Below, in pieces: positions 21,546-32,585 of a stretch of 64,000 bases of DNA (position 1 is its first letter; each line of letters starts with the position of its first letter). The DNA lies in contig CM065310.1 in the NCBI GenBank assembly GCA_033032175.1, forward strand, positions 7,626,001-7,690,000, written 5' to 3'. Origin of the DNA: Saturnia japonica. Lineage: Eukaryota; Arthropoda; Insecta; Lepidoptera; Saturniidae. The position numbers were made by a program, and so were the translations under genes. Under the pieces are notes generated by a model. The model was not told where the DNA came from and searched no databases. It was given only the letters and a program-made list of their open reading frames with translations.

Positions 21546-22490
21546 AACTACAAATTTACAAACATAAATAATCACTATATTTCATACTATACTCAAATAT
21601 GAGGTGAGCGTCTGTTAAATCACAGAGATATAACATAACGCCAGTCACCTGCCTCACATTGTATGGCTTTATGTCAACTTTGCGCGACAGTTATTTCAAC
21701 CGAGAGGCTCAAATGACCCTCGAGCGAATTCTGGGAATGATATGTGGTTTTATAACATACTTGCCGGCACTTGCGACTTTGTTTACGTGAAAATGCTTTA
21801 AATTAATGGCCGACTATAGATTTGTTTTCAGGCAAAAAATCTAGTTTCGGCCAGTTTCGGTTTCTGTTTAAAATTGGTCAAAGCTTCAGTAATTGTCGCG
21901 CGTCATTCGGCTAACTTCGGATTAGTTCGTGGCTTGCGTATATTTTCGCGTTCTATTTTAAGAATATTTCGAATAAAATAATTAAAATTTATATCTACTA
22001 AATTAATAAGGGATCTATACTTTATAACTTAGTTTACTTACAAGAGCAAGTCTTTAGTTTATTAGTTTAGTTCATTTTAAAATGTTATTCTGCCTTATGT
22101 AACTATTTTTGTTATGTACTTCAAATATTGTTTTCCCATTAATTTAACGCGAGTGAACTGACTTTATATATTTAAAAAAATAGTAAAAATCCACTTAATT
22201 TCAGTATACAATAGAAATTTTAACATGTCTAAATAGGTTTCGATTTCGGCGGAAAGTGAGATCGAGGTCGATGATTCGGTTTCGGATGAAAATCCTTTTT
22301 CGGTCTGACATTACGTTAAATGTTCCATAGAAACTACGTATATTATCTAAGTTAAAAGTGACCACCTATCTTATAATTTTGTTATTACTGCTTAGCCTCT
22401 ACTAAAAATTAAATAATATGTAGCTTAGTTTCTTCCTCGGGTTCAGTTCTGTATTAATTTGAAAACTAAACTGATAGACCTCATAGTACA
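21546..22490. other. Unassigned AT-rich DNA
   Basis: A patch at 21690-21910 is less AT-rich and has several 'ttcggc' words (cggccagtttcggtttc) but no coding signal. Confidence 0.45.
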
Positions 22491-22494
22491 GTGT

Positions 22495-22790
22495 TAGCAA
22501 GCTTTAATATTGAGCCGACGGGTCGCAGGTATATTCCCTACACATGACTGATTTTTGCGTCATGAACGTAATTATCAGTTTTGGGTCGTTTGACTGTGCT
22601 ATTAACGTTTGTAACACCATAGGTATCACTAGCGCGTTACCAACCTTGAACCCCCTTTCCTCCGGAGTTCTGGAAACCCTACTTACTGCAGGAATATAAC
22701 ACAAGGTTAATTAACTGCGATCTTCTGAAAGGTGGAGAAATTTCTGCAAATCTCCACAGGAATTTGTCGATGCCCAACCTCGCTTAAATC
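22495..22790 (-). repeat. Dispersed repeat family A, copy 1
   Basis: Its minus strand matches 39150-39400 on the plus strand: 'tcgcagt..aa..aaccttgtg', 'ttgtattcctgc', 'gtagggtttccaga', 'ggttcaaggt', 'gcgcta.tgatacctat'. The style is a SINE or LINE 3' region. The 66-codon minus frame here and the 76-codon plus frame of the other copy read through the same repeat and so are not genes. Confidence 0.65.
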
Positions 22791-23790
22791 ATTCATTTTT
22801 AAGTATTAAGCCAAGATAAGAATGTTCTCTTAGGTTCTCTCTTTATAGCAGTTTGCGTCTGGGGCTTATATTCTACAAAATAAGCTTTCAGACCGACCCT
22901 AATTTACGCGACATATGTGCATTAGGGGCGGTATAAAAGGGCAAAGATGACATTTTGAATATTTAACGAGAAGAGGGAAAAGCTTTGTTGTGTCTAAATC
23001 TGGTATATCGCATTTTTATATTTAGTATAGTATATAAAAATACAATATATGTGAGTAGGTATGTGAGATAATAAAAACACGAATTTCAATCAAACTGAAA
23101 TTAATATGCATGATAAATATATAACAATGTGTACTTAATAAAAATAGTAAGCTAAATTATTTTGAGACTTAAAATTAATGACATAAATCTTAGTAAATAG
23201 TAAATTAATCTGATGTATTTCAACCCATAATTTGAATTCCATTCATGTGTATTTAAGAAAATGCATGCAACATGCGTTCAGCTCCTTCAGACGTGAAATT
23301 TAAATTCTGATCGTACGCTAGAAGCTTAACTATGTTATCTGAATTTGCCCACCAGAAACATGTGGTCGTTTGTTGAAATTGCTGGCAAGCTTCAAGTGCA
23401 GAGCATAGAATACATACGCGATGGAGGCACTACGCGCAAACAAATCGCTATACTTAAATATATCTTCGTTGCTTTGTTTCCCCTCCCATACATCTACAAG
23501 AACCGTCCCTGCCAATAACACGAAGAAATTAGAACTGGCAGTACACAAAAGAATCGTTTGATTGTATTAGAAAATTAATTAAAACTCATAATGAGGACTC
23601 CATTTATGGTTGCTTCAAACCAGACATAATATTTAAGGATAAGTTTAACACAACCAAAGTTCTGTACCTACGCTAAAGCCATTTATTAACATCTCAGAGA
23701 ATACATCACCACAAATAAAAAAAATCTAAAGATCTTTCCACAGAATTCAGTTATCATCGAAATAGGCAATCATAATCCATTTGTAATCCT
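22791..23790. other. Unassigned AT-rich DNA
   Basis: The minus frame at 23330-23548 (72 codons) has no recognisable family. Confidence 0.45.
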
Positions 23791-23794
23791 ACTA

Positions 23795-24147
23795 TCCTAT
23801 TAATATAATAAATGTGAAAGTGTGTATGTTTGGATGTTTTTTACTCAATCACACAAAAACGGCTGAACGGATTTAGATTAAATTTGTCACACTGATAGTC
23901 TATAACCTGGAATAACACATAGGATACTTTTTATTCCGGTAGCAGCCATAGCTTAATCAGTATTATCCTACAAATATAATAAATGTAAAAGTTTGTATGT
24001 TTATTACTCAATCACACAAAAATGGCTGAACGGTTTTGGATGAAAATTAGCACACAGAAAGTCTATAATCTGGAATAATACAGAGTAGTACACGCTTTAT
24101 CTTGTTAAAATGATAACTTTACCACTGTGATCCTACAAATATAATAC
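23795..24147 (+). mobile_element. Tandem array of Helitron-like 5' ends
   Basis: The start motif TCCTAnnAATATAATAAATG occurs at 23795 and 23966 and partly at 24131, giving two full units of 171 and 165 bp and a 17-bp third start. Each full unit has 'actcaatcacacaaaaa.ggctgaacgg', 'agtctataa.ctggaataa'. These are 5' portions of a very common lepidopteran short element. No CTAG 3' end follows before the next unit begins. Confidence 0.6.
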
Positions 24148-24149
24148 CC

Positions 24150-24310
24150 ATATATGATTTGTTTGCTTTGTCGGGTTCCAAAATCAGCTGGTGCATATGC
24201 AGTAATATAGTGGGGTGGTAGGGATTGCGTCCACCATACACATCGTGACAAACCTATCTATAATTTTCTTTTGGTTTGTCGTGTTCCGAGATCAGTCTGT
24301 GTATATTCTA
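24150..24310 (+). repeat. Dispersed repeat family C, copy 1
   Basis: Matches 36860-36990: 'cgtgttccgaaatcagc', 'catatgcagtaata', 'ggggtggtagggattgcg', 'cacat.gtgacaaacc'. Both copies show the start phrase 'ttttcttttggttt..gtgttcc' again about 118 bp later, so the family has internal direct repeats. Confidence 0.6.
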
Positions 24311-24360
24311 CATACATATACCACATACATATACCATATATATAACGTTTTATTGTAAAT

Positions 24361-24785
24361 GGAAAATACACACAAAAAAATCACACTTTACAAAGTAAAA
24401 TATGGTAACGTGAAAACGATTTGGAATCTTAACCTAATATTATTTTTACCGATAAAAAAGCAATAATGCTAATGCGGTACGTTAAAATTCCGTAGCTCTA
24501 TAATATTAGAAGGGGAGGTAAGATCAAAAAGCAAGGTCGTTTACCCGGACTCTTTTCAAATTACCATGAAAGCTGCGGCCAGATAAAATCCGGTATCGTT
24601 AAGTTTTACGATCGGTCATGATTGCTGATAGCCGAGCTCTGAATGCAAACCAGTTGATCAGATAAACAACAAATTTTCACAAAATAAACAGGGTGCTTTA
24701 TTAAAAATATACACGTGATCTTAACAAAGGTGATGTTTAATGTCATACGAAAAATGTGAAAATTTGTTTGTTTGAACTGTCCTTC
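24361..24785. other. Unassigned AT-rich DNA
   Basis: No recognised feature. Confidence 0.45.
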
Positions 24786-24792
24786 AATCAAA

Positions 24793-25060
24793 TCGTGTTG
24801 GTCGAGTGGCTTAGACTGGTGAAATATCGATTCGATATCCGTAGATTCGAACTCCAGCGAACGAATATTTCGGAATTCCCGTGCATTTACTAATTCAAAT
24901 TGGTAACACTATCAGCTGAACTGTTGATACCTCGGTGTTTGAAATCGTCAATACGTTGTGGGCTGGTGTGGTGGTTAAGGTTATACCTTCCATTAGGAAG
25001 AATCATACCCATCATCATCATCGTGTCCAGCAATGGGACATTTATAGGCTGATATTATAT
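24793..25060 (+). mobile_element. tRNA-headed SINE with RTE-type tail
   Basis: The head has a pol III A-box-like TTGGTCGAGTGGC (from 24799) and a B-box-like AGATTCGAACTCC (about 24842). Between them lies the inverted repeat ATATCGATTCGATAT. The body holds 'gggctggtgtggtggttaa' and the tail 'cagcaatgggacatttatag', which I know as the 3' end shared by lepidopteran RTE-type LINEs and their SINEs. A (TCA)n run at about 25010-25021 precedes the tail. A related minus-strand copy is at 61505-62098. Confidence 0.65.
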
Positions 25061-25470
25061 ACTTAAACGGCTACCAGGATTCTAATGCGATTTGGCATAA
25101 AAATTGATTATATCTTGGAAGCTCAGTGAAACGGATGGGTAAAGGTTGGTGGTAAATTAATATATGTATATATTTATTTGCATATGTTTGAAAAAATAAG
25201 CCCGGAAATCTAACTAACTTGTGCTTAATTGCAGCTGCTAATAAATACTATGAGGTACTTGGGCAAGAATTTGAACTTGAAAATTAAGTCAAGTCATGCG
25301 AACTACAGAAATTGCTGATGACATTAGTTTATTTCTATTTTATTTATGTATAAGGTTTACAGAACTGAGTTCGATAAAAAATCTCAGAACATACAACCAT
25401 GATTTCTATTTATAGTTTACCTTTTGATTTTGACAGTTTATACTCAAAGAAACTCATATCATCATTATAT
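25061..25470. other. Unassigned AT-rich DNA
   Basis: No recognised feature. Confidence 0.45.
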
Positions 25471-25474
25471 TAAT

Positions 25475-25835
25475 AGGTGAGAAGAAAACTTCGTACACCT
25501 TTTTAAGTGTATTGCGTGCACGGAAGTCTGTGAGACTTGGCATGGTTAAAGTTTATATGGAGAAGGAGTGCAGAAAGCTAAAATTTATCTATAATATCTG
25601 TTACTAATATGTTAAATTAAATAAATTAATACTGTGAATCCTAACCTAACGAATGCCATTGAACTTAGACCCCCCAAAATATTGACATTGTCATTCAATG
25701 AAAAGTAACAGCAAGTGATATAATATTAATTGTTTAGGTTCATACTACAAATTTCAAAAAGAAAATAATCTATGATTAAAAAGTCGCTGGTCGAATTTCG
25801 ATCATTGGGCGACCGCTAGTGCCAATAAATCGTTG
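25475..25835. repeat. Dispersed repeat family B, copy 2
   Basis: Inverted relative to 17395-17660. Contains 'tattgcgtgcacggaag', 'ggttaaagtttatatggag', 'aaggagtgca' and 'aaaaagtcgctggtcgaa'. No coding capacity seen. Confidence 0.6.
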
Positions 25836-25959
25836 AATGTAGTTATGGGCATTCTAAAATAATAATAAAAAAATCTGTTCATCGGTTGAGTTATTTAGGT
25901 CTAAAATGTTCCTAAAGTAAATCTTTCCCTCTACCAATTTTTTTTATTGGCTGTTTTTA

Positions 25960-26607
25960 TCTATATTAATAAATGTATAGTTCTGTTTGTACAGTTAATT
26001 TTTGTTTCCAAATTTCCCGATAAGCATACTGTATGAACGATAGAGCACGAATATGGCATAAAAATTATTTTGTCTGTCAGTTTGTATATCCGAATTCAAC
26101 TGCTAAACGGCTTGAACGATTCTTATGAAATTTTGACACGGGATGCTTAAGTTATTGGCCAATTGATAGGGTTTAATATTGCTTTCGTTGGTTATGTTGT
26201 AAAAAAAAAGAATTTCCAAAAAAAGTTGTTTTTTTATTGTCAAGAGACCGATTTTGATGAAATTATGAGCTATAAGAATTATCAATAACAATTCAGAAAA
26301 CGTAAAAAAAAGAACTTCAAAAAATTAAAATTTCATCAATTCTCAACCGATTCTGATAAAATTTTGTAGACGGGAAGCATACATCATACTATAATTGATA
26401 GATTATAAGAATCATCAATAATATATTTAAGAATCATAAAAAAAAATCATTCAAAACCGATATTCAAGAGTTTTTGTACACGGGAATTATATGTCATTTC
26501 TCAATTGATAGATTTTATGACAATCATATAAATAGAAATAAAATTACGGGATTTAAATAACTACTGCGTAGTAATAAACGCGTGCGGAGCCGTGTGCACA
26601 CCGCTAG
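25960..26607 (+). mobile_element. Complete non-autonomous Helitron, 648 bp
   Basis: Starts TCTATATTAATAAATG (25960) after A and ends CTAG (26604-26607) before T, with no target duplication. The last 30 bases hold a GC-rich hairpin (cgtgcGGagccGTGTGCACACCGC). These are the diagnostic Helitron ends. Inside are about four diverged copies of a unit of 90-110 bp with 'aattttg..cacgggaagc', 'caattgatag..tataagaatcatcaataa'. No Rep/helicase ORF is present, so movement would depend on an autonomous element elsewhere. The 62-codon minus frame inside is chance. Confidence 0.85.
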
Positions 26608-27149
26608 TTTTATTATAAGTGTCATTTTTCAATCGCAAAAATGTTAACGTATGCATAAACAAGATAATATTTTGAACTGTTTTTAATTTGGAGACGAGAC
26701 TGATCACTTTCAAATAAATCCCACGCAATAAGATATTACAGCTTGAAAAATGAAGCTTAATTTCAAAATCCATTACTTACGGTTTCAATAAAAAATGAAA
26801 ATTGTAATGAGATTCCCGCTGAGTAATCACTTTTAGAATTCGCATTTTTCCTTGTTCGAATGAAAAATATAAGCATTTGTCCACGCTCGTCCTTCTAGCT
26901 TAATCGTTTTTATTTTACGAAACAAAACAAAGTGATTTATGAAATTAAAACGGTATTATATTAATAATATAGAACGCAACTGTTGTACGAACGCTTGGTT
27001 TAAATGATTTTTTACGATGTATGTATAATCTATGTAGATATGAAATATTCTGTTATTGAACATATTTCCTTATCGTAGAAGTAATAAAAATGCATGTTGA
27101 AGCTAGTTTGTTTTGACCTACGCCCTGTGATTTTAAAGTGAAATTTTAG
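26608..27149. other. Unassigned AT-rich DNA
   Basis: No recognised feature. Confidence 0.45.
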
Positions 27150-27422
27150 TTATGTTTACCGTTGTGGTCGCAATCTCACCTGATCTTAAGATGTCCAAAA
27201 TCGTAGCCTTAGGGAATACTGGCTCTCAAGTGCGGCTGCCGAAAACACCTATTGGAGCTTGGTGACAGATTTTCAACATTAGGATGGAAGCTAGCCAAGC
27301 GAGTATTAGAAAAAACCCTACCTTCATGCTATGGCTTCATCACGATGTTTTTCTTCGCCGAAAGATCAACAAGCTCATTGCAGGGATTCGAACTCACGCC
27401 GTACAAGCTACCACTCAGCCAT
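27150..27422 (-). mobile_element. tRNA-derived SINE
   Basis: On the minus strand the head reads TGGCTGAGTGGTAG (A box) and, after about 18 bases, GAGTTCGAATCCC (B box), a textbook internal pol III promoter layout. The body and 3' part ('acttgagagccagtattcc', 'cttaagatcaggtgaga') match the second copy at 61609-61900. The plus frame at 27252-27548 reads through this SINE and is not a gene. The 3' A-tail is not clear in this copy. Confidence 0.75.
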
Positions 27423-27424
27423 CT

Positions 27425-28618
27425 TTTTTTAGTTGATTTTGTTCAGGGACAGGCAGCTAACGGAAAACTAATATTATACATACCTCGCTGCAGCGTTGCC
27501 TTCTCTAGAAATATTAAAAATACCCATAGATTAATAATAATTAATTGAAGCTGGCACAACTTGTAGATGCCAGTTTCTCCACGACTAAGATTTTATTAAT
27601 ATATCACTTATTATATTGTTACACACTTATATTTTTCCAACCAGAGTGTTACATGCAATGCTGGATCATTTGCGTTGCTTGCAAGTCAAGTCAGCCAACA
27701 CTCAGTTTACCCACACCCTGCTAGGAAGGGGCAGCTGCTTCTCTTATCTGTACGTTTCTACCCCCTTAGATCTATTAGTATTTCGTTGTCAGGTTCCTAA
27801 ATCTAGTTATTTTGTAGAAAGTTTGAAACTGAAAAATACGAATCCTGTGTGTAATAGGTAGTCAAGTCAAAACAAGCTGGCTTACGAAAATGTGGCACTG
27901 CGTCCATGTATAGCTAATCAATAGCTACAATAGCTATCATAAGCTATCAATATAAATATGGAAATTTAAAATACCTATATAGTATAGAATTTTATAGTAT
28001 AAAACTAAATCTAATACACTGTGTTCGTACCTAAATTTACATTTTCACAAACGTAAACCTAAAAATACACATCTTCGAAGTATTAACAGTGACGATAAAT
28101 GAACAAAAGTAAAAAAACATCAAAATAATTCAATAAATTAGCTTAATAAAAAAGAATCTAAAACTTCTTCGGTTCATGAAGTGAAATTTTCTATTTAACA
28201 AACTGTCAGTGTTCCATAATAAAACTTGTTCTTTGACCCAAAAGAATTTGATGAGGTGAAAATAAACAAGATACAAGTGCAACCGGAAATTAAAGGGACC
28301 GGCCTGTTTCCGGTCGTTGTTTTGCTACTGATGTTTGGTCGCTGTAGGGCAACAACAGCATATTGTTTAGAATACAAACACAGAAATAAACGAGCCGCGA
28401 TGAGGTTTTTGTTTGTTACAAATGTAACAAATATGGAATATCTATGATTAGAGTTTAGAATTATATAAACTGTGTTTGTTTTCATCCAAAACGTCGAAAT
28501 AAAAGACTATTTAGAATGATATAATTTTAAAAACACGTAAGAGGAGGTAATTGAGTTTGCTGTTTTTATGGATTTAGATTATGTTAGTGTTTTCTTTAAT
28601 TAATAGTTTTATAAGATT
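27425..28618. other. Unassigned AT-rich DNA
   Basis: Contains open frames on both strands at 28195-28485 with no family match that I can make; a hairpin GACCGG..CCGGTC lies at about 28299-28317. Confidence 0.45.
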
Positions 28619-28750
28619 CTAGCTATGCCAGAGACTTCGTCCGCGTCGTATATTTCGTGTATGAAAAATAGCAACTAAATAAAAAACCTCCCCTCACCTC
28701 AATCTCACCTCACGGTATTTGAGTAGTTTCCAAATGCAGGAAGTGTAAAT
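28619..28750 (-). mobile_element. Helitron-like 3' fragment
   Basis: Read on the minus strand it ends 'gcggacgaagtctctggcat' and CTAG (28622-28619). The 5' part is not traceable. Confidence 0.4.
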
Positions 28751-30330
28751 AAACCGACAAAAAGACATATAAAATACAGTTTATTTTGAAAAATTGACGA
28801 AATTTTTGCTATCCTTTAATTCTCAAGTATTAAAAGTTAAAATAGGGTCTCATACAAATCACTGGTTAAATAATTTAAAACAAATATTGTTGAAATGTAA
28901 TGTAATGTAAGGGGTGTATGAAAAAAACCTTTGGTAATAAATTTGGTCAATTTGCTAATATTACAAACTAGCATTACCTGGCATGCGTTTCTGTGGCTTC
29001 TATATGGATCTTTCAAAAAGTATATTATATAAACAAGCGCGTATTCCAATGTAAACGTCGTGCCAACATTTCAAAGCAATCGTTGAAGAACTTTCGGAGA
29101 TTTCAGATTTGTAACAAACGAACATTTATATAAATATGCTTTATACACGAGAGAAAAGAAAATGTAATCAATTAAATGTTACATTTCTGTGTATATTTCA
29201 ACAACTTTCCATTTGTATTTGAGAAATATAAACTCAGAAATAATATATCAGCACATATCTATGTTATTAACGTAAGTTAATCATAATAATAATAAAGCTT
29301 TCTTTATTCCATATCTAATAGACACTACATCCTATCATGAATAGACATTAAGTGATTAGTATCTAGTTACGGTAACTAATAAAATACTTATTCTTAACTG
29401 TATTAATCTTGATTGTTATGTGATATTAGTGATACGCGAGTATTCACGTTATTTCTGAGGAAGAAACATCACTGAACTCGTAGTGCCATTATAAAAATCT
29501 TTACTGGGCTAAACATCCAGTTTGACCCAAGCTATTTTCAATGAAATATCATCATGCCCATTTTCTTGTTTCCGATAAGGTAGTATCCTAAGGATAAATC
29601 TAGCCAGGCAGTAATTCCTCGAACCTATCTTAGTTTACTTGCATGAGTGCACAAATCGGCAACCTCTATCATTTTTTTATGTAAATCTTGAAATGTAGTC
29701 ATGCCAATTTCCTAACTTTTAGACTTAAGAGCATGTTGAAGAGCATAAATGTAAGTTTGATGTCCTTTTCTATATAACATCTTCGTTTCGAAATGATTGA
29801 AGGAAACTTGCGATAGGAATATAAATTTTCTACTGCATTCCAATTTTCATCGTATACTCCTTTCGATTGGTATCGATACATGACTGGATGAAGCTAATTT
29901 TATTTCCAAATGAAATACTATTACTTGGTGTATGTCATGTTTGACTTCCGTTATGCAATTAAACTATGCATTGGATACAAGTGTCCATATATTTAAAATT
30001 TTTTCTATTGTACAATACATATATATTTGTACGGAAATATGTATTCCTTCAATATACAGGCTATTAAATTCTGAATTTAGATCGTTACATAAATTACAAC
30101 AAATATTAATATTTATGTAGAAACAGTAAACCATCAACTTCTATCAGCGAAATTCGATTTACTTTTTTCTTTTGAATCGAAACGACATTTGTTTTCCTAG
30201 ATAGATCTTTATAATTCATATTACAAATATCAATTTGGTCTCCTGATATACAATTTCCTTTTTATAACCGATGGTTTAGAGTCATTTTATTTATAAGTTT
30301 TGTTTGGATTCATGTGTAAACTACTTTTTT
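28751..30330. other. Unassigned AT-rich DNA
   Basis: Only short chance frames. No recognised repeat. Confidence 0.45.
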
Positions 30331-30334
30331 GCTG

Positions 30335-31182
30335 TTATTGTCCAGAGTTTGTATCATTTCCTCTAACTCTCTAGCTGATTCCGCGAAAATGATAATGTCG
30401 TCAGCAAATCTGAGGTGGCTTATATATTGGTCTTGTATCTTGAGGCCCTTGCTTTTCCAGTCAATTTCTCTAAATATTCCCTCCAAACAGCTATAAACAA
30501 TTTGGGTGATTAAGGGTCCCCTTGTCTGACTCCCTTTCCTATTTTTATCTCCTTCCTTTGTTTTCCAGTTTAATTCTGCTTTTACTCTGTGAGTAGATAT
30601 TTTTTATATATTTATGTTTTCTGTTTATTCCACAAAAATTAGTGCTGTCCAGATTGAGCTGTGCTTAATACTGTCGAATGCCTTCGAATAATCTATGAAG
30701 GCTACATAAAGAGGACGATTATATTGTTTATGTTTTTCTAGAATTTGATCTAATGTATGAATATGATCAATAGTGGAGAATCCAGACCTGAAACCTGCCT
30801 GTTCTATTGGCTGATTGCTATCAATTTTTGATGTCATTCTACTCAATAATATAGAGGTAAATAGTTTGTAAATGCACGGCAGTAAGCTTATTGGCCTGTA
30901 GTTTCCAATATCTGCTGGATTTCCTTTCTTGTAGAGAAGTATTATGTCTGACTTGCACCATTGTTTGGGAGCTTTTCCAGTTTCAAGGACCCTGTTGAAC
31001 ATTTGGGCTATGTATGGAATTAAGATAGGGGCTCCTATTTGGATTATTTCGTTACTTATGTTGTCTGGACCAGGACATTTTTCAGGTTTTAATTTTTTTA
31101 CATGTTTTAATAGTTCGTCATAATGTATAGGTTCTATTGTGTCTGATTCTGTGTTTTCAAAGATTTTGAAGTCTGGAGGTTA
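30335..31182 (-). pseudogene. RTE-clade LINE reverse transcriptase, broken
   Basis: The fragment encodes the N-terminal and palm parts of an RTE-type reverse transcriptase. Going down the minus strand: KPEKCPGPDNISNEIIQIGAP, then the 125-codon frame 31002-30625 with ILLYKKGNPADIGNYRPISLL, IEQAGFRSGFST and YVAFIDYSKAFDSIKH (first catalytic Asp present), a frameshift at about 30632, a shifted GVRQGDP-like block with a stop, and then SHLRFADDIIIFAESA, in which the catalytic FADD box is intact (30408-30397). So the catalytic residues survive but the frame does not. The endonuclease and the C-terminal part are missing; the 5' edge is at about 31182 and the 3' edge at about 30335. Confidence 0.9.
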
Positions 31183-31270
31183 TGTAAGAAACATAAAAAC
31201 ATCAACTTAGTATCAGCAAAACAGCGTAACGTCTTAACACTTTTATTCCTTTTACGATACTTATTTTGAC

Positions 31271-31445
31271 TTTTTTTTTTTTTTTTTTTTTTCGAACTGA
31301 CTACACTGTTAGCCTTAGGGGCCCTATCCTAAAACAGAGCCTCTGCGGCTTTTACAGCTTCACCGGACTTGGGGGCGAGCGCTTAGGGCACTCAGCCGCG
31401 AAAGTTTGTGACGACCCGCACGAGGGTGTCAGAGTCTGACATCTA
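31271..31445 (-). mobile_element. Retroelement 3' end with A-tail
   Basis: On the minus strand a GC-rich segment of about 150 bases runs into A22 (T22 at 31271-31292). The strong composition contrast and long pure tail indicate a short 5'-truncated LINE or SINE copy, probably young. No coding sequence, and no clear target duplication found by eye. Confidence 0.6.
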
Positions 31446-32370
31446 CAGTTTACATATTTATTCATAAATAAATTACTTTTGTTGTACACACTAATATGGC
31501 TAATGTGGGTTAAGAACGATATTAATTTTAACCATCATAGTATATTTGCACTTATAATACGAGGGTGTTTTACGAGCCCCTCCTGAGAACTAAAGGGTAA
31601 GAAGAGGTGTGGGTATTTGGTTTCAGGCATATTCCTAGCGAAACGCTGCAGATTAGGGTGTGTAAATTAATAAGCCTTTACAAATCTGCGGTATAATAGT
31701 CTGTAGATCTAGTATTCATTTCTTGCAAATATTACAATATAAATTGTACTTGTTAGTATAAATACAGAGAAAAGTAGTAATTTCACAAATTTTATACTCA
31801 TTGTTAATGAAATTACATTAAAATGTGAACTAGTAGTCAATTATGTTCAAATCATTGTATTTTCTAATATGCATTCATTTATAGATATTACAAAATGTAG
31901 GCAAATGTATGAATGTAATTTTATAGTAGGATTTATTGTTTTTTCAAGTTAGTTTTACATTTATTAGATGTTTAATATATCTGTCAGTTATGGAAAAAAT
32001 TAAAATCTTTAAAAATGGAAAACACTCAAAACTAATCATGTTTCGAATTCTATTAATAAATATAGTAAGGCCCTGTTCTGATGAACGCGCTTCACATCTG
32101 AACGGGCCCTACATACCATACATTGAAATAAGTTCTTGAAATTTGGTTTTCCTTTCGCTGTACTAATAACATAATATACATATGTAAATATTTATATGTA
32201 ACATAATCATTCACATAAAATTCACATCATTCACATAAAAACGCATAAACCGATTGGTATAAAATTTAGCAAACTGTATAAAACGTGAATAAAATATATT
32301 ACATACATAACATAACATACCATCACGCCTGTATCCCCGAAGTGTTAGACAGAGGAGTACACACACAGTT
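31446..32370. other. Unassigned AT-rich DNA
   Basis: No recognised feature. Confidence 0.45.
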
Positions 32371-32374
32371 CGCC

Positions 32375-32585
32375 AGATTTTTTTAGGTCCCATGTAATAG
32401 GGGCGAGCCTATTGCTATTATCGGGCACAATTGCACAAAGCCAAAATTACGAGCTGCTATTGAGAATTTCATAGAAAAACCTAATAATACTTTGCTCGAC
32501 CTAGGAATCGAACCTAGGACCTCGAGCTTATCAGTCGCGCTTAGGATCACTAGGCTAATGAGGCAGTTCAAACATATAATACTTT
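32375..32585 (-). mobile_element. tRNA-derived SINE
   Basis: On the minus strand the head reads GCCTCATTAGCCTAGTGATC (A-box region) and, about 35 bases on, CCTAGGTTCGATTCCTAGG, whose GGTTCGATTCC core is a near-perfect B box within a tRNA-like T-stem. The body continues to 'attacatgggac' and an A-run (T7 at about 32378). Length about 210 bp fits a lepidopteran SINE. The minus frame 32383-32604 is a shadow. Confidence 0.8.

Noticed and set aside
22504..22704. Protein similarity between this minus frame and the plus frame at 39131-39361
   Set aside because: Both read through the same dispersed repeat (family A), so the similarity reflects repeat copies and not a conserved gene.
27252..27548. 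98-codon plus frame
   Set aside because: Lies across a minus-strand tRNA-derived SINE.
28195..28485. Overlapping frames on both strands (96 and 73 codons)
   Set aside because: Considered as an exon because it is less AT-rich, but no family, splice pattern or repeat partner is visible; kept only as unassigned DNA.
32490..32570. Possible tRNA gene (good B box)
   Set aside because: The fold is incomplete and the body continues into a SINE with an A-run, so it is a SINE head, not a tRNA gene.
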